Of a stretch of 38,509 bases of DNA, positions 17,317 through 25,910 are shown piece by piece. A program made the position numbers and the translations under genes. The stretch comes from Methanocorpusculum sp. UBA424 (GTDB lineage Archaea; Halobacteriota; Methanomicrobia; Methanomicrobiales; Methanocorpusculaceae): positions 199,548 through 238,056 of the forward strand of contig DAHC01000005.1 of the NCBI GenBank assembly GCA_002498375.1, read 5' to 3'. Positions within the stretch are counted from its first letter, which is position 1, and every line of letters begins with the position of its first letter. The notes beneath the pieces were generated by a model. The model ran no database searches. It saw only the letters and a program-made list of their open reading frames with translations, and was not told where the DNA came from.

Positions 17317-17430
17317 TTACTTCCCTTCAATAAAAAACTACCTTGGACTAGAATATATGATATTAGAAATAACGATTTGATATTTTTTTAAGTGAGAACA
17401 ATTATGAATAATTAAATATCTCCAACAAAA

Positions 17431-17708
17431 GAAAACCCGCGACGCGGGTTTTCCAGCATTTTTCGTTTCGCCGTCACGACCACGCGGAGCCGATAAGGCG
17501 GAGCGTAGTGACGCGACCGAAGGTCAAGAGGGCGAAACTGGAAAAATGCGATTCGCGTTTATTCGCGATTGCGTGCAAGCCAAAGGCTTGCGTGCCGCCT
17601 CAAGCGGGCTTTGCCCACTTGGGCTTATTCGCGGTGGGATTTCTCATGTATCCGCACCCAACAAACATTCTTGTTCGTAGAAATTCGCGGTAAAATAATC
17701 TCAAAATT
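17431..17708. repeat. Right copy of long inverted repeat flanking the island
   Basis: This copy starts with GAAAACCCGC at the inner edge. It matches the reverse complement of 11250-11466, with a 56-bp insertion at 17571-17626 that the left copy lacks. It fills most of the 516-bp gene-free gap between the TerB gene and the ABC binding protein. The remaining part (17251-17430) is AT-rich promoter DNA of the island. No gene is seen in the gap. Confidence 0.85.
17571..17626. repeat. 56-bp double-hairpin insertion within the right repeat
   Basis: The insert holds two neighbouring hairpins: GCAAGCC-AAA-GGCTTGC (17575-17591) and AAGCGGGC-TTT-GCCCACTT with one mismatch. The left repeat reads straight across this position. 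The hairpins resemble those at 38.0-38.5 kb. Confidence 0.7.
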
Positions 17709-17732
17709 TCAGCGATCGGTAAACCACATTTG

Positions 17733-17757
17733 CCATTGAAAAAAAATAAAATCCCTA
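17733..17757 (-). terminator. Terminator of the ABC importer operon
   Basis: On the minus strand a long T-rich run (ATTTTATTTTTTTTCAATGG) follows shortly after the binding-protein stop at 17767. Confidence 0.5.
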
Positions 17758-17766
17758 TTGGGAATC

Positions 17767-18768
17767 TTACAGCTCCGGATAAGTCAGCCCCGTCACATCG
17801 AACTCAGTTCCAAAACGGGTATTGAACTCGGTCAGAACGCTCGCAACGCTCATATCCTTGAACACTTCCGGATGGATCATTTTTGCCAGAGCGACCGCCG
17901 CGGCGCAGGATCTCGGCCCGTAGGTAAGATCGTTTCTCAGAAGCCAGGCCTTGTCATTCTCGACCGCACTGATCGTATCGAACCCGACCCTTGATACAAG
18001 CTCGCCATACGCGGCCTGTGGGTCGTTCATATTATTCACGAGCTTCACGATGATCTCCGGACTCGATGAGACCACCCACTCGTCGGAGATCTTTCTGGAA
18101 CCGGCATCGGTCATGATGTTCTGCCCGCCGGCGATCGAGATCAGCTGCCCCATCCCCGTATCCGTTCCCTGACCCCAGTAGGCTGTATAGCTTTCTGCGT
18201 AGACAGAGCGGGTCAGAGAGATCGGGGCGACCCGTGACTCGATATCGGTAATGACCTCGTCATAATACTCCGCGATTCTTTGAGCCTTTTCCGTATTACC
18301 CGAGATCTTGCCGATCTCAACAATATCCTGCGTCATCGTATTCGGCTTCGTGCAGTCGATATACACGATCGGGATCCCTGCGGACGCGAGCACCTCGGCA
18401 TTCTTCGGCTTCGACGTCGCATACCCGATCACCAGATCGGCATCCAGCGAAATCAGATACTCCACATCCGGCTCGTTCCAGGATCCGACCACCGTCGCAT
18501 TCGGATACATCTTCACCTGCTCGGCATTGTTCGCGATCGACTGGGAAATACCCACGACTTTATCGGCATCGCCCAGGAGATACAGGATCTCCCCCGCATT
18601 CGAGTTCAGCAGAACGATACGCTCTGCCGTATGATTCAGCGTCACGTTCGATCCGTCCGAATTCATAATGACGATCGAACCCGGCGACTCATCGGAGATA
18701 CAGCCGGCGGCGAAGACGATACAAAGCATAGTCAGGATAAGACCCGACACAATCAGCAGTTTTTTCAT
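17767..18768 (-). CDS. ABC transporter lipoprotein, cobalamin/siderophore-binding type
   Basis: The 333-residue protein begins with a lipoprotein signal (hydrophobic core, then FAAGC with Cys23). A PF01497-type periplasmic-binding fold follows: AERIVLLNSNAGEILYLLGDADKVVGIS, VGSWNEPDVEYLISLDADLVIGYA and a long helix in the middle. It captures the substrate outside the membrane for the adjacent permease and ATPase. Members bind cobalamin, heme or ferric siderophores and the class cannot be told apart from sequence. A cobinamide amidohydrolase (CbiZ) 7 kb away makes a corrinoid plausible. An AGAGGT ribosome-binding site precedes the ATG, 8 nt after the ATPase stop. Confidence 0.85.
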   Translation of the reverse strand: MKKLLIVSGLILTMLCIVFAAGCISDESPGSIVIMNSDGSNVTLNHTAERIVLLNSNAGEILYLLGDADKVVGISQSIANNAEQVKMYPNATVVGSWNEPDVEYLISLDADLVIGYATSKPKNAEVLASAGIPIVYIDCTKPNTMTQDIVEIGKISGNTEKAQRIAEYYDEVITDIESRVAPISLTRSVYAESYTAYWGQGTDTGMGQLISIAGGQNIMTDAGSRKISDEWVVSSSPEIIVKLVNNMNDPQAAYGELVSRVGFDTISAVENDKAWLLRNDLTYGPRSCAAAVALAKMIHPEVFKDMSVASVLTEFNTRFGTEFDVTGLTYPEL

Positions 18769-18776
18769 ACAAACCT

Positions 18777-19544
18777 CTATGATGGAGCATAGGAGAGAAT
18801 GAACCTCCCCTTTGCATTTTCGACAAACTCGGCATCGACGCCGTAAACATCGCGGACCGATTCGGTCGTGAGGACCTCCTCCGGGGTCCCGTAGGCATAC
18901 ATCTCCCCGTCTTTCAGCAGCAGCACCTTGTCGGTGTATCGAAGTGCCAGATTCAGATCGTGCAGAGCGATGATCATCCCGGAGTTCTCCCTTCTCACGA
19001 TCTCCCGCATCGTTGCGACAGTTTCCAGCTGATGCCGGAGATCCAGAGAACTCGTCGGCTCATCGAACAGGAAAAAGGAAGGGTCCTGGGCCAGCGCCCG
19101 GGCGATAAACACCCGCTGCCGCTGGCCGCCGGAAAGTTCGTTCACGAACCGGTCGGAGAGATCGGCGATGTTCATCGTCGCCATCGCCTCATCCACCGCG
19201 GCAAGATCCTCGTCCGAAACTGACCAGCTCATATACGGACGCCGCCCGATCAGAACGGTGTCCAGAACGGTCGTAAAGGGCGTGTAGTGGAAGTACTGCG
19301 GGACATAGCCGATCATCTTCGCACGGTCGATTCTGTCGATCTTCTGGACATCCGCCCCGTCGATCGTGATCGAGCCCGATGAAGGCGCCAGGATATCGGC
19401 GATCGTTTTGATCAGCGTGGACTTTCCTGATCCGTTCGGGCCGAGAAGTGCGAGGACCTCGCCCGATTTCGACTCGAAGCTGATGTCTTTCAGAACCACG
19501 TGACTCCCGTACTTCTGCCTCACCGACGAGACCGAGATGTTCAT
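18777..19544 (-). CDS. ABC transporter ATPase, cobalamin/siderophore type
   Basis: From ATG 19544 the protein is 255 residues, with Walker A GPNGSGKST at 35-43, signature LSGGQRQR, Walker B FFLFDEPTSSLD and switch histidine in IIALHDLNLALRY. It is the BtuD/FecE type that powers import through the adjacent permease. The frame extends upstream by 67 residues, but these are an out-of-frame reading of the permease end. The chosen ATG overlaps the permease stop as ATGA. A Tyr-rich VPQYFHYTPFTTVLDTVLIGR segment is the Q-loop typical of this subgroup. Confidence 0.93.
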   Translation of the reverse strand: MNISVSSVRQKYGSHVVLKDISFESKSGEVLALLGPNGSGKSTLIKTIADILAPSSGSITIDGADVQKIDRIDRAKMIGYVPQYFHYTPFTTVLDTVLIGRRPYMSWSVSDEDLAAVDEAMATMNIADLSDRFVNELSGGQRQRVFIARALAQDPSFFLFDEPTSSLDLRHQLETVATMREIVRRENSGMIIALHDLNLALRYTDKVLLLKDGEMYAYGTPEEVLTTESVRDVYGVDAEFVENAKGRFILSYAPS

Positions 19545-20668
19545 GCCAGGTACCTCCCGTGTCCTCTGGTGATCAAAAAGAGGAAGAAGAGGCCGCCGAG
19601 GATGTACATGATGATCCCGACCGGGATCTCGATCGGGGCAAGAATGACTCTGGCGACCGTGTCCGAGACCAGAAGGATCAGGGCGCCGAGAAGAGCCGAA
19701 GCCGGCAGAAGATACCGGTAGTCGTTTCCGATCATCATCCGGCATATGTGCGGGGCCATCAGGCCGACGAAGCCGATGATCCCGGTAAAGGCAAGACAGG
19801 CGGACGCGGCGAAGCTGACGATCAGAAGACCGGAGATCCTGAACCGCTGGACGTTGATGCCGAGATTTTTGGCGACATCATCGCCGCTCGAGAGCGTGTT
19901 GAGATCCCAGGCCCGCCGTTCGACGAGGAAGAAACAGATCAGAACGACCGGCAGAAGGATCGCGATCGCCTGCCAGGTTGCACCCCACATCCCGCCCATG
20001 AGCCAGGTGACGATATCGCGGAGCGCGTCGTCGTTCGAGACGTATTTCAGGCCGAGCAGGCCTGCCTGGAACAGATAGCCTATCACAACGCCGGCGAGGA
20101 TCATGATCGCCTGGGAGGTGTGTTTCGTCCGGGAGATAAGATAAACAAGGATCACGCTCAGCCAGCCGAAGATGAAGGCCGAGAAGATGAGAAGAACGGA
20201 TTTGACGGAAAACGTAACCCCCGCGAGGATGATGCTTCCGGTAAAAAGCGAGCCGAAGATCGCCGGTCCGAGAACGATTATAAGGGCCGCTCCAAATGAC
20301 GACGCGGATGAAAGGCCGAGGGTGAAGGGGCTCACAAGCGGATTTCTGAGAAGTCCCTGCATAACTGCCCCGGCGGTCGCCAAAGCGACGCCTGCAAGGA
20401 TCGCAAGGAGGATCCGCGGCAGACGATAATTCATTACGATCAGGTCAGCCATACCGTTATCGGGAGAGGGTATGAATCCGGGGAAAAGGGCGTGTCCGAA
20501 TACCGCGAGAACATCCGTCGGCGGGATGTACACCGACCCGATACCCACCGCAAGAATAGAGACGATAACGAGAATAATGGAAAGCGTGACCAGAACAAGC
20601 AGTTTTCGTTTCTGAATAGTGTGATAGAGACGCGTGGTTCTGGTGTTACTATCCTCCCTATTCTTCAT
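19541..20668 (-). CDS. FecCD/BtuC-type ABC permease
   Basis: The 375-residue membrane protein has about ten hydrophobic segments. The family landmarks are LPRILLAILAGVALATAGAVMQGLLRNPLVSPFTLGLSSASSFG near the middle, the GLMAPHICRMMIGNDYRYLLPASALLGALILLVSDTVAR coupling region and a C-terminal IPVGIIMYILGGLFFLFLI. It forms the translocation channel with the ATPase and takes substrate from the lipoprotein. It is the first gene of the permease-ATPase-binding protein operon. The N-terminal 30 residues are a basic cytoplasmic extension. Confidence 0.92.
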   Translation of the reverse strand: MKNREDSNTRTTRLYHTIQKRKLLVLVTLSIILVIVSILAVGIGSVYIPPTDVLAVFGHALFPGFIPSPDNGMADLIVMNYRLPRILLAILAGVALATAGAVMQGLLRNPLVSPFTLGLSSASSFGAALIIVLGPAIFGSLFTGSIILAGVTFSVKSVLLIFSAFIFGWLSVILVYLISRTKHTSQAIMILAGVVIGYLFQAGLLGLKYVSNDDALRDIVTWLMGGMWGATWQAIAILLPVVLICFFLVERRAWDLNTLSSGDDVAKNLGINVQRFRISGLLIVSFAASACLAFTGIIGFVGLMAPHICRMMIGNDYRYLLPASALLGALILLVSDTVARVILAPIEIPVGIIMYILGGLFFLFLITRGHGRYLA

Positions 20669-20723
20669 AATTATGTAATTGTTGGTTTTTCAGTTAAAAG
20701 AATATGCCGGGTTTATGCGCTGT

Positions 20724-20737
20724 GAAAAAAAGAGGGG
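20724..20737 (-). terminator. Terminator after the UPF0173 hydrolase gene
   Basis: On the minus strand CCCCTCTTTTTTTC follows the stop at 20756 by about 20 nt. Confidence 0.45.
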
Positions 20738-20755
20738 ATCTTAAACTGGGGATTT

Positions 20756-21415
20756 TTACGGCAGTTCGAGCACATCGCCCGGCTGCATAATCTCGACGTG
20801 CATCACGGTCGTCAGCTCGATTGCCCGCTTAAAGGCCGGCAAATCCTGCTCGATCTCGGGAAAGGTGTTTACGTGCATCGGAATGACCGTCTTCGCCCCG
20901 ATCCATGCCGCCGCCATCATACACTCCTCGGGTCCCATCGTAAAGCGGCCGCCGGCAGGAAGAATCGCTATGTCCGGGTGATAGAGTTCGCGAATGAGTT
21001 TCATGTCGGAGAAAAGCCCCGTGTCCCCGGCGTAATAGATCACATGCCCGTCCATCTCGACGACGAATCCGCAGGCCTGGCCCATATAATGACTTGTCCC
21101 GTCCTTTTGGCGGATGGAGGATGAATGCGCGGCATGGACCATTCGAACCGTGATTCCATCCCATTCGACTGAGCCGCCGACGTTCATCCCGATTGTTGGA
21201 ACGCCGAGCGATTTCAGATAGCCTGACAGCTCATGGACCGCGGCCGTCAGAGAGAACCTTTCGGGCGAGTCCCCGATGTGATCCGCATGTGCGTGGGAGA
21301 TCAGGGTCAGATCGGCCGCGACTTTTGCGGGGTCTTCGAGCGGCATCGGATCGAACAATAGTTTCTTCGAGCCTTCAATGATGAAACAGGAGTGGCCGGC
21401 GTATTGTATCTGCAT
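20756..21415 (-). CDS. UPF0173-type metal-dependent hydrolase
   Basis: The 219-residue protein has the metallo-beta-lactamase fold. It opens MQIQYAGHSCFIIEG and contains HAHADH at 41-46, the zinc-binding signature. YYAGDTGLFSDM and PAGGRFTMGPEECMMAAAWIGAKTVIPMHVNTFP are typical of UPF0173. It should hydrolyse an ester or phosphodiester with two metal ions in the cytosol. The physiological substrate of the family is not established. It is transcribed alone, between a terminator and the HTH gene. Confidence 0.88.
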   Translation of the reverse strand: MQIQYAGHSCFIIEGSKKLLFDPMPLEDPAKVAADLTLISHAHADHIGDSPERFSLTAAVHELSGYLKSLGVPTIGMNVGGSVEWDGITVRMVHAAHSSSIRQKDGTSHYMGQACGFVVEMDGHVIYYAGDTGLFSDMKLIRELYHPDIAILPAGGRFTMGPEECMMAAAWIGAKTVIPMHVNTFPEIEQDLPAFKRAIELTTVMHVEIMQPGDVLELP

Positions 21416-21436
21416 ACGTAGATAATCGTCTTCGGC

Positions 21437-21450
21437 AAATAAAAAAATAG
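21437..21450 (-). terminator. T-tract terminator after the HTH gene
   Basis: On the minus strand CTATTTTTTTATTT directly follows the HTH gene stop. Confidence 0.5.
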
Positions 21451-21452
21451 GG

Positions 21453-22064
21453 TTAGTTGAGTTCGGTCATATCCGTCGACTCTGCAACGTCGATGGATTC
21501 GCCGAGTGTATCTTCCTGGAGACCGGACGTCATCTTTTCCGTCAGATCGCGGTCCTCCATAACGTCTTTGATGCGTTCGAGGTAGGGATCGAGAGTGGTA
21601 TCCTCTTTCTGCTCGATCACGTGCCGGTATTCACGCAGCGTCGTCGGAGAAATTCCCAGTGCTTCGGATATCTCCTTCATGGTCATCTCGGTGCTCATCA
21701 GGGTTTTCATCTGTTCCTGATCGAACGGCATATTGAAATCCAGATCTCTGAACAGTTTCAGCTGTACCCGGGCCCGGGCCACGGTCTTGGAAAGTTTCTC
21801 GTCGCCGAGTTCTCTGGCGATCTCCGTATCGTTTTTCCCAGCATAGAATGAGGTGATCAGGCGCGCGAGCTGGATCGGCTCGAGTTTTGTCTTGAAAAAC
21901 CCGCGTTCCTGGATTTCCCGCATAATCAGAGCGATTTCCCGCTCAACCGCATCCTGATCGCGCAGTGTCCCGTGAAGGGTCTTCATCGGTTCTACAATCT
22001 TCGTCTTCTGCGTCAGATTGGAAAATAACTGCATCAAATCTTTTTGTCTCTTTTTTGGTGCCAT
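21453..22064 (-). CDS. Helix-turn-helix protein of the archaeal Cmi4-like family
   Basis: The 203-residue protein is basic at the N-terminus and acidic at the C-terminus. Two HTH-like segments are visible: FYAGKNDTEIARELGDEKLSKTVARARVQL and EMTMKEISEALGISPTTLREYRHVIE. It resembles a euryarchaeal family named 'conditioned medium-induced protein 4' in haloarchaea; I assign this from memory at moderate confidence. A role in transcriptional control is likely, the target unknown. A strong AAGGAGGGA Shine-Dalgarno site lies 8 nt before the ATG, unusual here because most genes in the window lack one. It is divergent from the aminopeptidase gene. Confidence 0.65.
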   Translation of the reverse strand: MAPKKRQKDLMQLFSNLTQKTKIVEPMKTLHGTLRDQDAVEREIALIMREIQERGFFKTKLEPIQLARLITSFYAGKNDTEIARELGDEKLSKTVARARVQLKLFRDLDFNMPFDQEQMKTLMSTEMTMKEISEALGISPTTLREYRHVIEQKEDTTLDPYLERIKDVMEDRDLTEKMTSGLQEDTLGESIDVAESTDMTELN

Positions 22065-22081
22065 ATTTAGTATCCCTCCTT
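22065..22081 (-). promoter_or_regulatory. Strong Shine-Dalgarno site
   Basis: On the minus strand AAGGAGGGATACTAAAT directly precedes the ATG of the HTH protein gene. Beyond it, the rest of the 248-bp divergent region holds a CCCC-ATT/AAT-GGGG hairpin (22201-22219) and no gene. Confidence 0.6.
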
Positions 22082-22312
22082 ATTGACTATCCCTTCAACA
22101 TGTATCTGCATCCATATAATGATTATGGATTGAGGCGGTAATTCCTGAGGGCGGATTGGACGATGCAAATTATTATTATCAACGAAGACTGTATGATATC
22201 CCCCATTCCAGAATAGGGGCCTTATCTCTCCTCCCAGTCAGAAGGGATGCCGATGATACTTCGGCGTCGGTTTTTATCTGATATCACGCCCAATGGAAAT
22301 AACAGTATAATC

Positions 22313-25102
22313 ATGGCAGATACCTATCGATACCACCCGGCCGAGTTCCCCGAACCGCTCGTACAGGTCAAACACATCACCTCCACATTCGATATAACCG
22401 AAGAACGCGTTGGCGTCTCCGCCGAAACCACCTTCATCGTCCGTACCGACAAACTCAGTGAAATCGTTCTCAACGCCAAAGATCTGGAAATACAAAGCAT
22501 CCGCCAGAACACCCGGCCGGTACACTACGTCTACGAAAACGATCTCATCACCGTAACTCTCCAGCGTCCCCTGTCCAAAGGGGCCGAATTCAAACTCGTC
22601 ACCTACACTGTCTGTCATCCAACCTCCCACATCCTCGAAGGAATCTACTTCGACGTCACCCCGCCGGGTCTGCCCCGGACCATGATCACCCAGTGCCAGC
22701 AGTGGGGATTTCAGCGGATGGTCCCCTGCCTCGATGACATGCGGGCCAAATGCACCTGGACCACGACGATCATCGCCGATTCCCGGTACACGAATCTCAT
22801 TTCAAACGGCAACGTTATCCGCGAACGGATGCGGTATGACGAAACTCGCGACACCATCACCTACCAGAACGATGAACCCATGCCCCCCTACCTGTTCTTC
22901 CTGGGCGTAGGAACATGGGACACGTTCTCCCGGGACTTCATCTATCCTGACGGCAAAACCGTCCGGCTCGAACTCCTCGGACCGAAGGACTCGGACCCTT
23001 CATCCGCCAAAAATGCTCTCGGCATCATGGCGGACTGCATTCTGTGGACGTATCTCTACACCGGCCCGGAACGCTACGAGTCCATCGATCTGAGAAACGA
23101 GATATACCGGCTCTGCAAAGTCAGGGATGCCCTCGCCCGCGAAGCCGACCCTGCTGAACTGGAAGAGGCGATCGACCCGGTTCAGCGGCAGATCTCTGCC
23201 CTCATGAAGAGGCTCGTCTGCGGCTATCAGTACCCGTATGACGTCTACCGGGAGATCGCCATGCAGAACTCCGACTTCGGAGGCATGGAAAACACCGGCA
23301 ATACCACGATCATAGCAAGCCGGATCATGCCGGATATGGAGATAACGGATGCATCGTACGAGTATCTGATCGGCGTCAAGCAGCACGAGTTCTATCATAA
23401 TCTCAACGGATCGAGCGTCACGGGGGACACGCCGTTTTCCATCTGGCTCAACGAGGCCGTGACGGTAATGATCGAAGACGAGTATCTTGCCTTCCTTTTC
23501 GGAACCGAGTATGTCCGGCTCCAGAACATCCTGCAGATGTACACTCCCGGGACCGGCACATTTTCTCTTGACACGGGCGTTGTCGCGATGCCGATTGAGC
23601 CTTCGGGCTTCAACGACCCAAACGATCTCATCAGTTCCGTGACTTATGTCAAAGCCCCGGAGTTCACCCGCATGATCGAGACGATGCTTGGAAAGCGTGC
23701 GTTTGCCTGGGCGCTCGATCTGTATCACAAACGGTTCGCCGGGAAAAACGCCTCGCCCCGCGACTGGCTGCATGCCATGGAGGATGTGGGCCGGACCGAC
23801 TTCTCCTTCATGGCGGACAGATGGCTCAAACAGACCGGTTACCCTATCGTTTCCGCGTCTGCGAAGTATGACGCCGAGAACGACGTCGCCGAGATATTCG
23901 TCTCGCAGAAGATCCCTGCCGGCAATAATCCCTGGATCTTTCCGTTTACCGGCCGCTTAATCAACGATAAAGGCGAGGTTGTTGCCGAGTTCATGAAGAA
24001 GATCGACTCTGAACGGCTCACCTTTCAGGTCCCGTGTACCGGGGCTTTTTCGTTTGCCGTCTGGAATCTCAATCATGCCGCCTATCTCCGGATGGAGTCT
24101 TCCGCCTCCGATGACGAACTCTATCTCCAGCTTAGGTACGACAAGGATATCGTCGTCTCATTTTTGACTCACTGCACGCTGTTCGAGCGCGAGATGGTGA
24201 AGCTCTGCCGCGATGAGACCGCCGAGGTTTCTAAGCGTCTGGTGGATGAGTACATCAGCCTGCTTTCCAATGCGGCCGTAATGGAACGCGTGGGGTCACT
24301 TCCTCTTACCCTTTTTGAGTCGGTGAGCGATCCCGAATACATGCACTCCTATACAAAGCTCTACGAAGCAAAACGGCGGTTCATGTCGGCTGTGGCCTCT
24401 TCGCATCGGGATCGGCTGTATGCGCTTCTTTCGGCCTACTCGTCCTCACCCGCGAAGACGAACTCGCCGGCAAAACTTGCCAGGATTTTTAAGACCCGCA
24501 GCGTGAAAAATCTCATTCTATCCCTGCTTGCGACGCTGGATACGCCCGATATCCATGCGATGCTGAAGGAACGATATGAAAAAGCGGTGTGTGCGACGGA
24601 TCGGATGGCGGCGCTTTCTCTCTATCTTTCGAGCAGTGCACCGGACAGGATCGCGATGCTGGAGGCCGAACTTGCCCGCTCCAAGGATAATCCGATCGCG
24701 TTCGAGAACTTCACCTCAGCCGTGTCGACAACGAGTTCGCCGGACACTGTTTTGTATCTGAAAACGATCGAGGCCTCCTCCGCCTTCGATCCCGAACAGG
24801 CCGGGGTGAGCCGAGCCCTCTATCTGAGGTTTGCCCAGAACAGGAAGATATCTATCGAGACGGCGGCAGGAAGAGCGTTTCTGGAAAGCTCCATCCTGCG
24901 TCTCGCACCCGTGAACGAGTACGTGACGACCGGGATGCTTTCCGCCTTCTCGCACCTGAATGGGTATGCGGACGATGTCAAAAAGCCGCTTATCGTCATT
25001 CTTGAACATCTGCGTGAGAGAATATCCGAGTCGGATGCTCCCTCGGTCCGCCGCAGAGTGATGCAGATCCTGGATACATGTACTGCAGATACATTGAAAT
25101 GA
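22313..25102 (+). CDS. M1-family metallo-aminopeptidase
   Basis: From ATG 22313 (MADTYRYHPAEFP) the protein has about 929 residues. The M1 landmarks are GGMENTGN at about 323-330 and HEFYH at about 358-362, with the third ligand in NEAVT about 18 residues later. This is the HExxH-18-E zinc site preceded by the exopeptidase GxMEN motif. The N-terminal part is the beta-sandwich substrate-anchoring domain, and the C-terminal 400 residues are the helical ERAP/aminopeptidase N bowl. It trims N-terminal residues of peptides in the cytosol. The frame stays open for 22 more codons upstream, but those residues are not family-like. No signal peptide is seen. Confidence 0.9.
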   Translation: MADTYRYHPAEFPEPLVQVKHITSTFDITEERVGVSAETTFIVRTDKLSEIVLNAKDLEIQSIRQNTRPVHYVYENDLITVTLQRPLSKGAEFKLVTYTVCHPTSHILEGIYFDVTPPGLPRTMITQCQQWGFQRMVPCLDDMRAKCTWTTTIIADSRYTNLISNGNVIRERMRYDETRDTITYQNDEPMPPYLFFLGVGTWDTFSRDFIYPDGKTVRLELLGPKDSDPSSAKNALGIMADCILWTYLYTGPERYESIDLRNEIYRLCKVRDALAREADPAELEEAIDPVQRQISALMKRLVCGYQYPYDVYREIAMQNSDFGGMENTGNTTIIASRIMPDMEITDASYEYLIGVKQHEFYHNLNGSSVTGDTPFSIWLNEAVTVMIEDEYLAFLFGTEYVRLQNILQMYTPGTGTFSLDTGVVAMPIEPSGFNDPNDLISSVTYVKAPEFTRMIETMLGKRAFAWALDLYHKRFAGKNASPRDWLHAMEDVGRTDFSFMADRWLKQTGYPIVSASAKYDAENDVAEIFVSQKIPAGNNPWIFPFTGRLINDKGEVVAEFMKKIDSERLTFQVPCTGAFSFAVWNLNHAAYLRMESSASDDELYLQLRYDKDIVVSFLTHCTLFEREMVKLCRDETAEVSKRLVDEYISLLSNAAVMERVGSLPLTLFESVSDPEYMHSYTKLYEAKRRFMSAVASSHRDRLYALLSAYSSSPAKTNSPAKLARIFKTRSVKNLILSLLATLDTPDIHAMLKERYEKAVCATDRMAALSLYLSSSAPDRIAMLEAELARSKDNPIAFENFTSAVSTTSSPDTVLYLKTIEASSAFDPEQAGVSRALYLRFAQNRKISIETAAGRAFLESSILRLAPVNEYVTTGMLSAFSHLNGYADDVKKPLIVILEHLRERISESDAPSVRRRVMQILDTCTADTLK

Positions 25103-25133
25103 TAATAGGTCAGCCATTTTCGAGATGCATACT

Positions 25134-25144
25134 GAATATTATTT
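25134..25144 (+). promoter_or_regulatory. TATA box of dcd
   Basis: GAATATTATTT ends 25 nt before the dcd ATG, right for leaderless transcription. Confidence 0.45.
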
Positions 25145-25169
25145 TACCTTCGCCGACGAATAGTAGAAT

Positions 25170-25733
25170 ATGATTCTGGTAGACTGGGAAATTGCAGACC
25201 ATATCAAACGGGGGTACATCGGTATCGACCCTTTCGACCCGGCGCTTGTTCAGCCCAACTCCCTCGATATCCGCCTTGGGAATCATTTCGTCTGGTATGA
25301 ACCATGCGACGATGTGATCGACCCTTATCAAAAAGAGACTCTTCACACCCATACGCAAGAGCGAAAAGGATCCTATTTCGACATCCAGCCGGGGCAGTTC
25401 GTCCTTGCTGAAACTCTCGAAACGGTGACGCTGCCCGATAACATCGTCTCTTCTATCGAAGGAAAGAGCAGCGTGGCACGCCTCGGCATCGCCCTCCATC
25501 AGACCGGCGGCTGGATCGATGCCGGATTTTCCGGGACCATCACGCTTGAGATGTGCAACTCGAACTGCCGCCCGGTCAGGGTGTATGCAGGGATGCCGAT
25601 CGGTCAGCTCGTCTTTTACGTGACCAAACGCTGCGCGTGCCCGTACGATAAAAAACCGGATGCAAAATATCAGAACCAGAAAAACGCGACGATTTCACGT
25701 TACGATAAAAATATGCTGAAGAACGTGGAGTGA
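25170..25733 (+). CDS. dcd: dCTP deaminase
   Basis: The 187-residue protein has the Dcd/dUTPase trimer fold. IGIDPFDPALVQPNSLDIRLG near the start, EGKSSVARLGIALHQTGGWIDAGFSGTITLEMCNSN in the middle and the GMPIGQLVF strand are characteristic. It deaminates dCTP to dUTP for dTMP synthesis; some archaeal relatives also hydrolyse the product. The conserved SSxxR serine/arginine pair is present. It has its own TATA box and a short leader. It lies between the aminopeptidase and cbiZ, with no functional link evident. Confidence 0.93.
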   Translation: MILVDWEIADHIKRGYIGIDPFDPALVQPNSLDIRLGNHFVWYEPCDDVIDPYQKETLHTHTQERKGSYFDIQPGQFVLAETLETVTLPDNIVSSIEGKSSVARLGIALHQTGGWIDAGFSGTITLEMCNSNCRPVRVYAGMPIGQLVFYVTKRCACPYDKKPDAKYQNQKNATISRYDKNMLKNVE

Positions 25734-25910
25734 TTGCGTTCTTTCAGCCGGTCTGCACTTTTGTGCCTGCCCCTCTTCCTTTTTCAACGATCATCGATCC
25801 CGAGGTATTCGCTGTTATTTAACCTGAATGCGGGTTTTAACGGCTCTCATTCCCGGCCGTATCCTACACTCTAAATAATTCTCCCGTCAAAATAACATAA
25901 GAGCAATCCC

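Noticed and set aside
17508..17693. 61-codon frame in the right inverted repeat, with a similar frame in the left copy
   Set aside because: The two copies differ by the 56-bp insert, which breaks frame equivalence; no domain or start signal is seen.
11250..17708. A classical insertion sequence
   Set aside because: Inverted repeats are present but there is no transposase, and the cargo genes are helicase/ATPase/TerB proteins.
25734..25910. Cobalamin riboswitch upstream of cbiZ
   Set aside because: No B12-box-like sequence or matching fold was recognised; only a TATA-like promoter region is visible.
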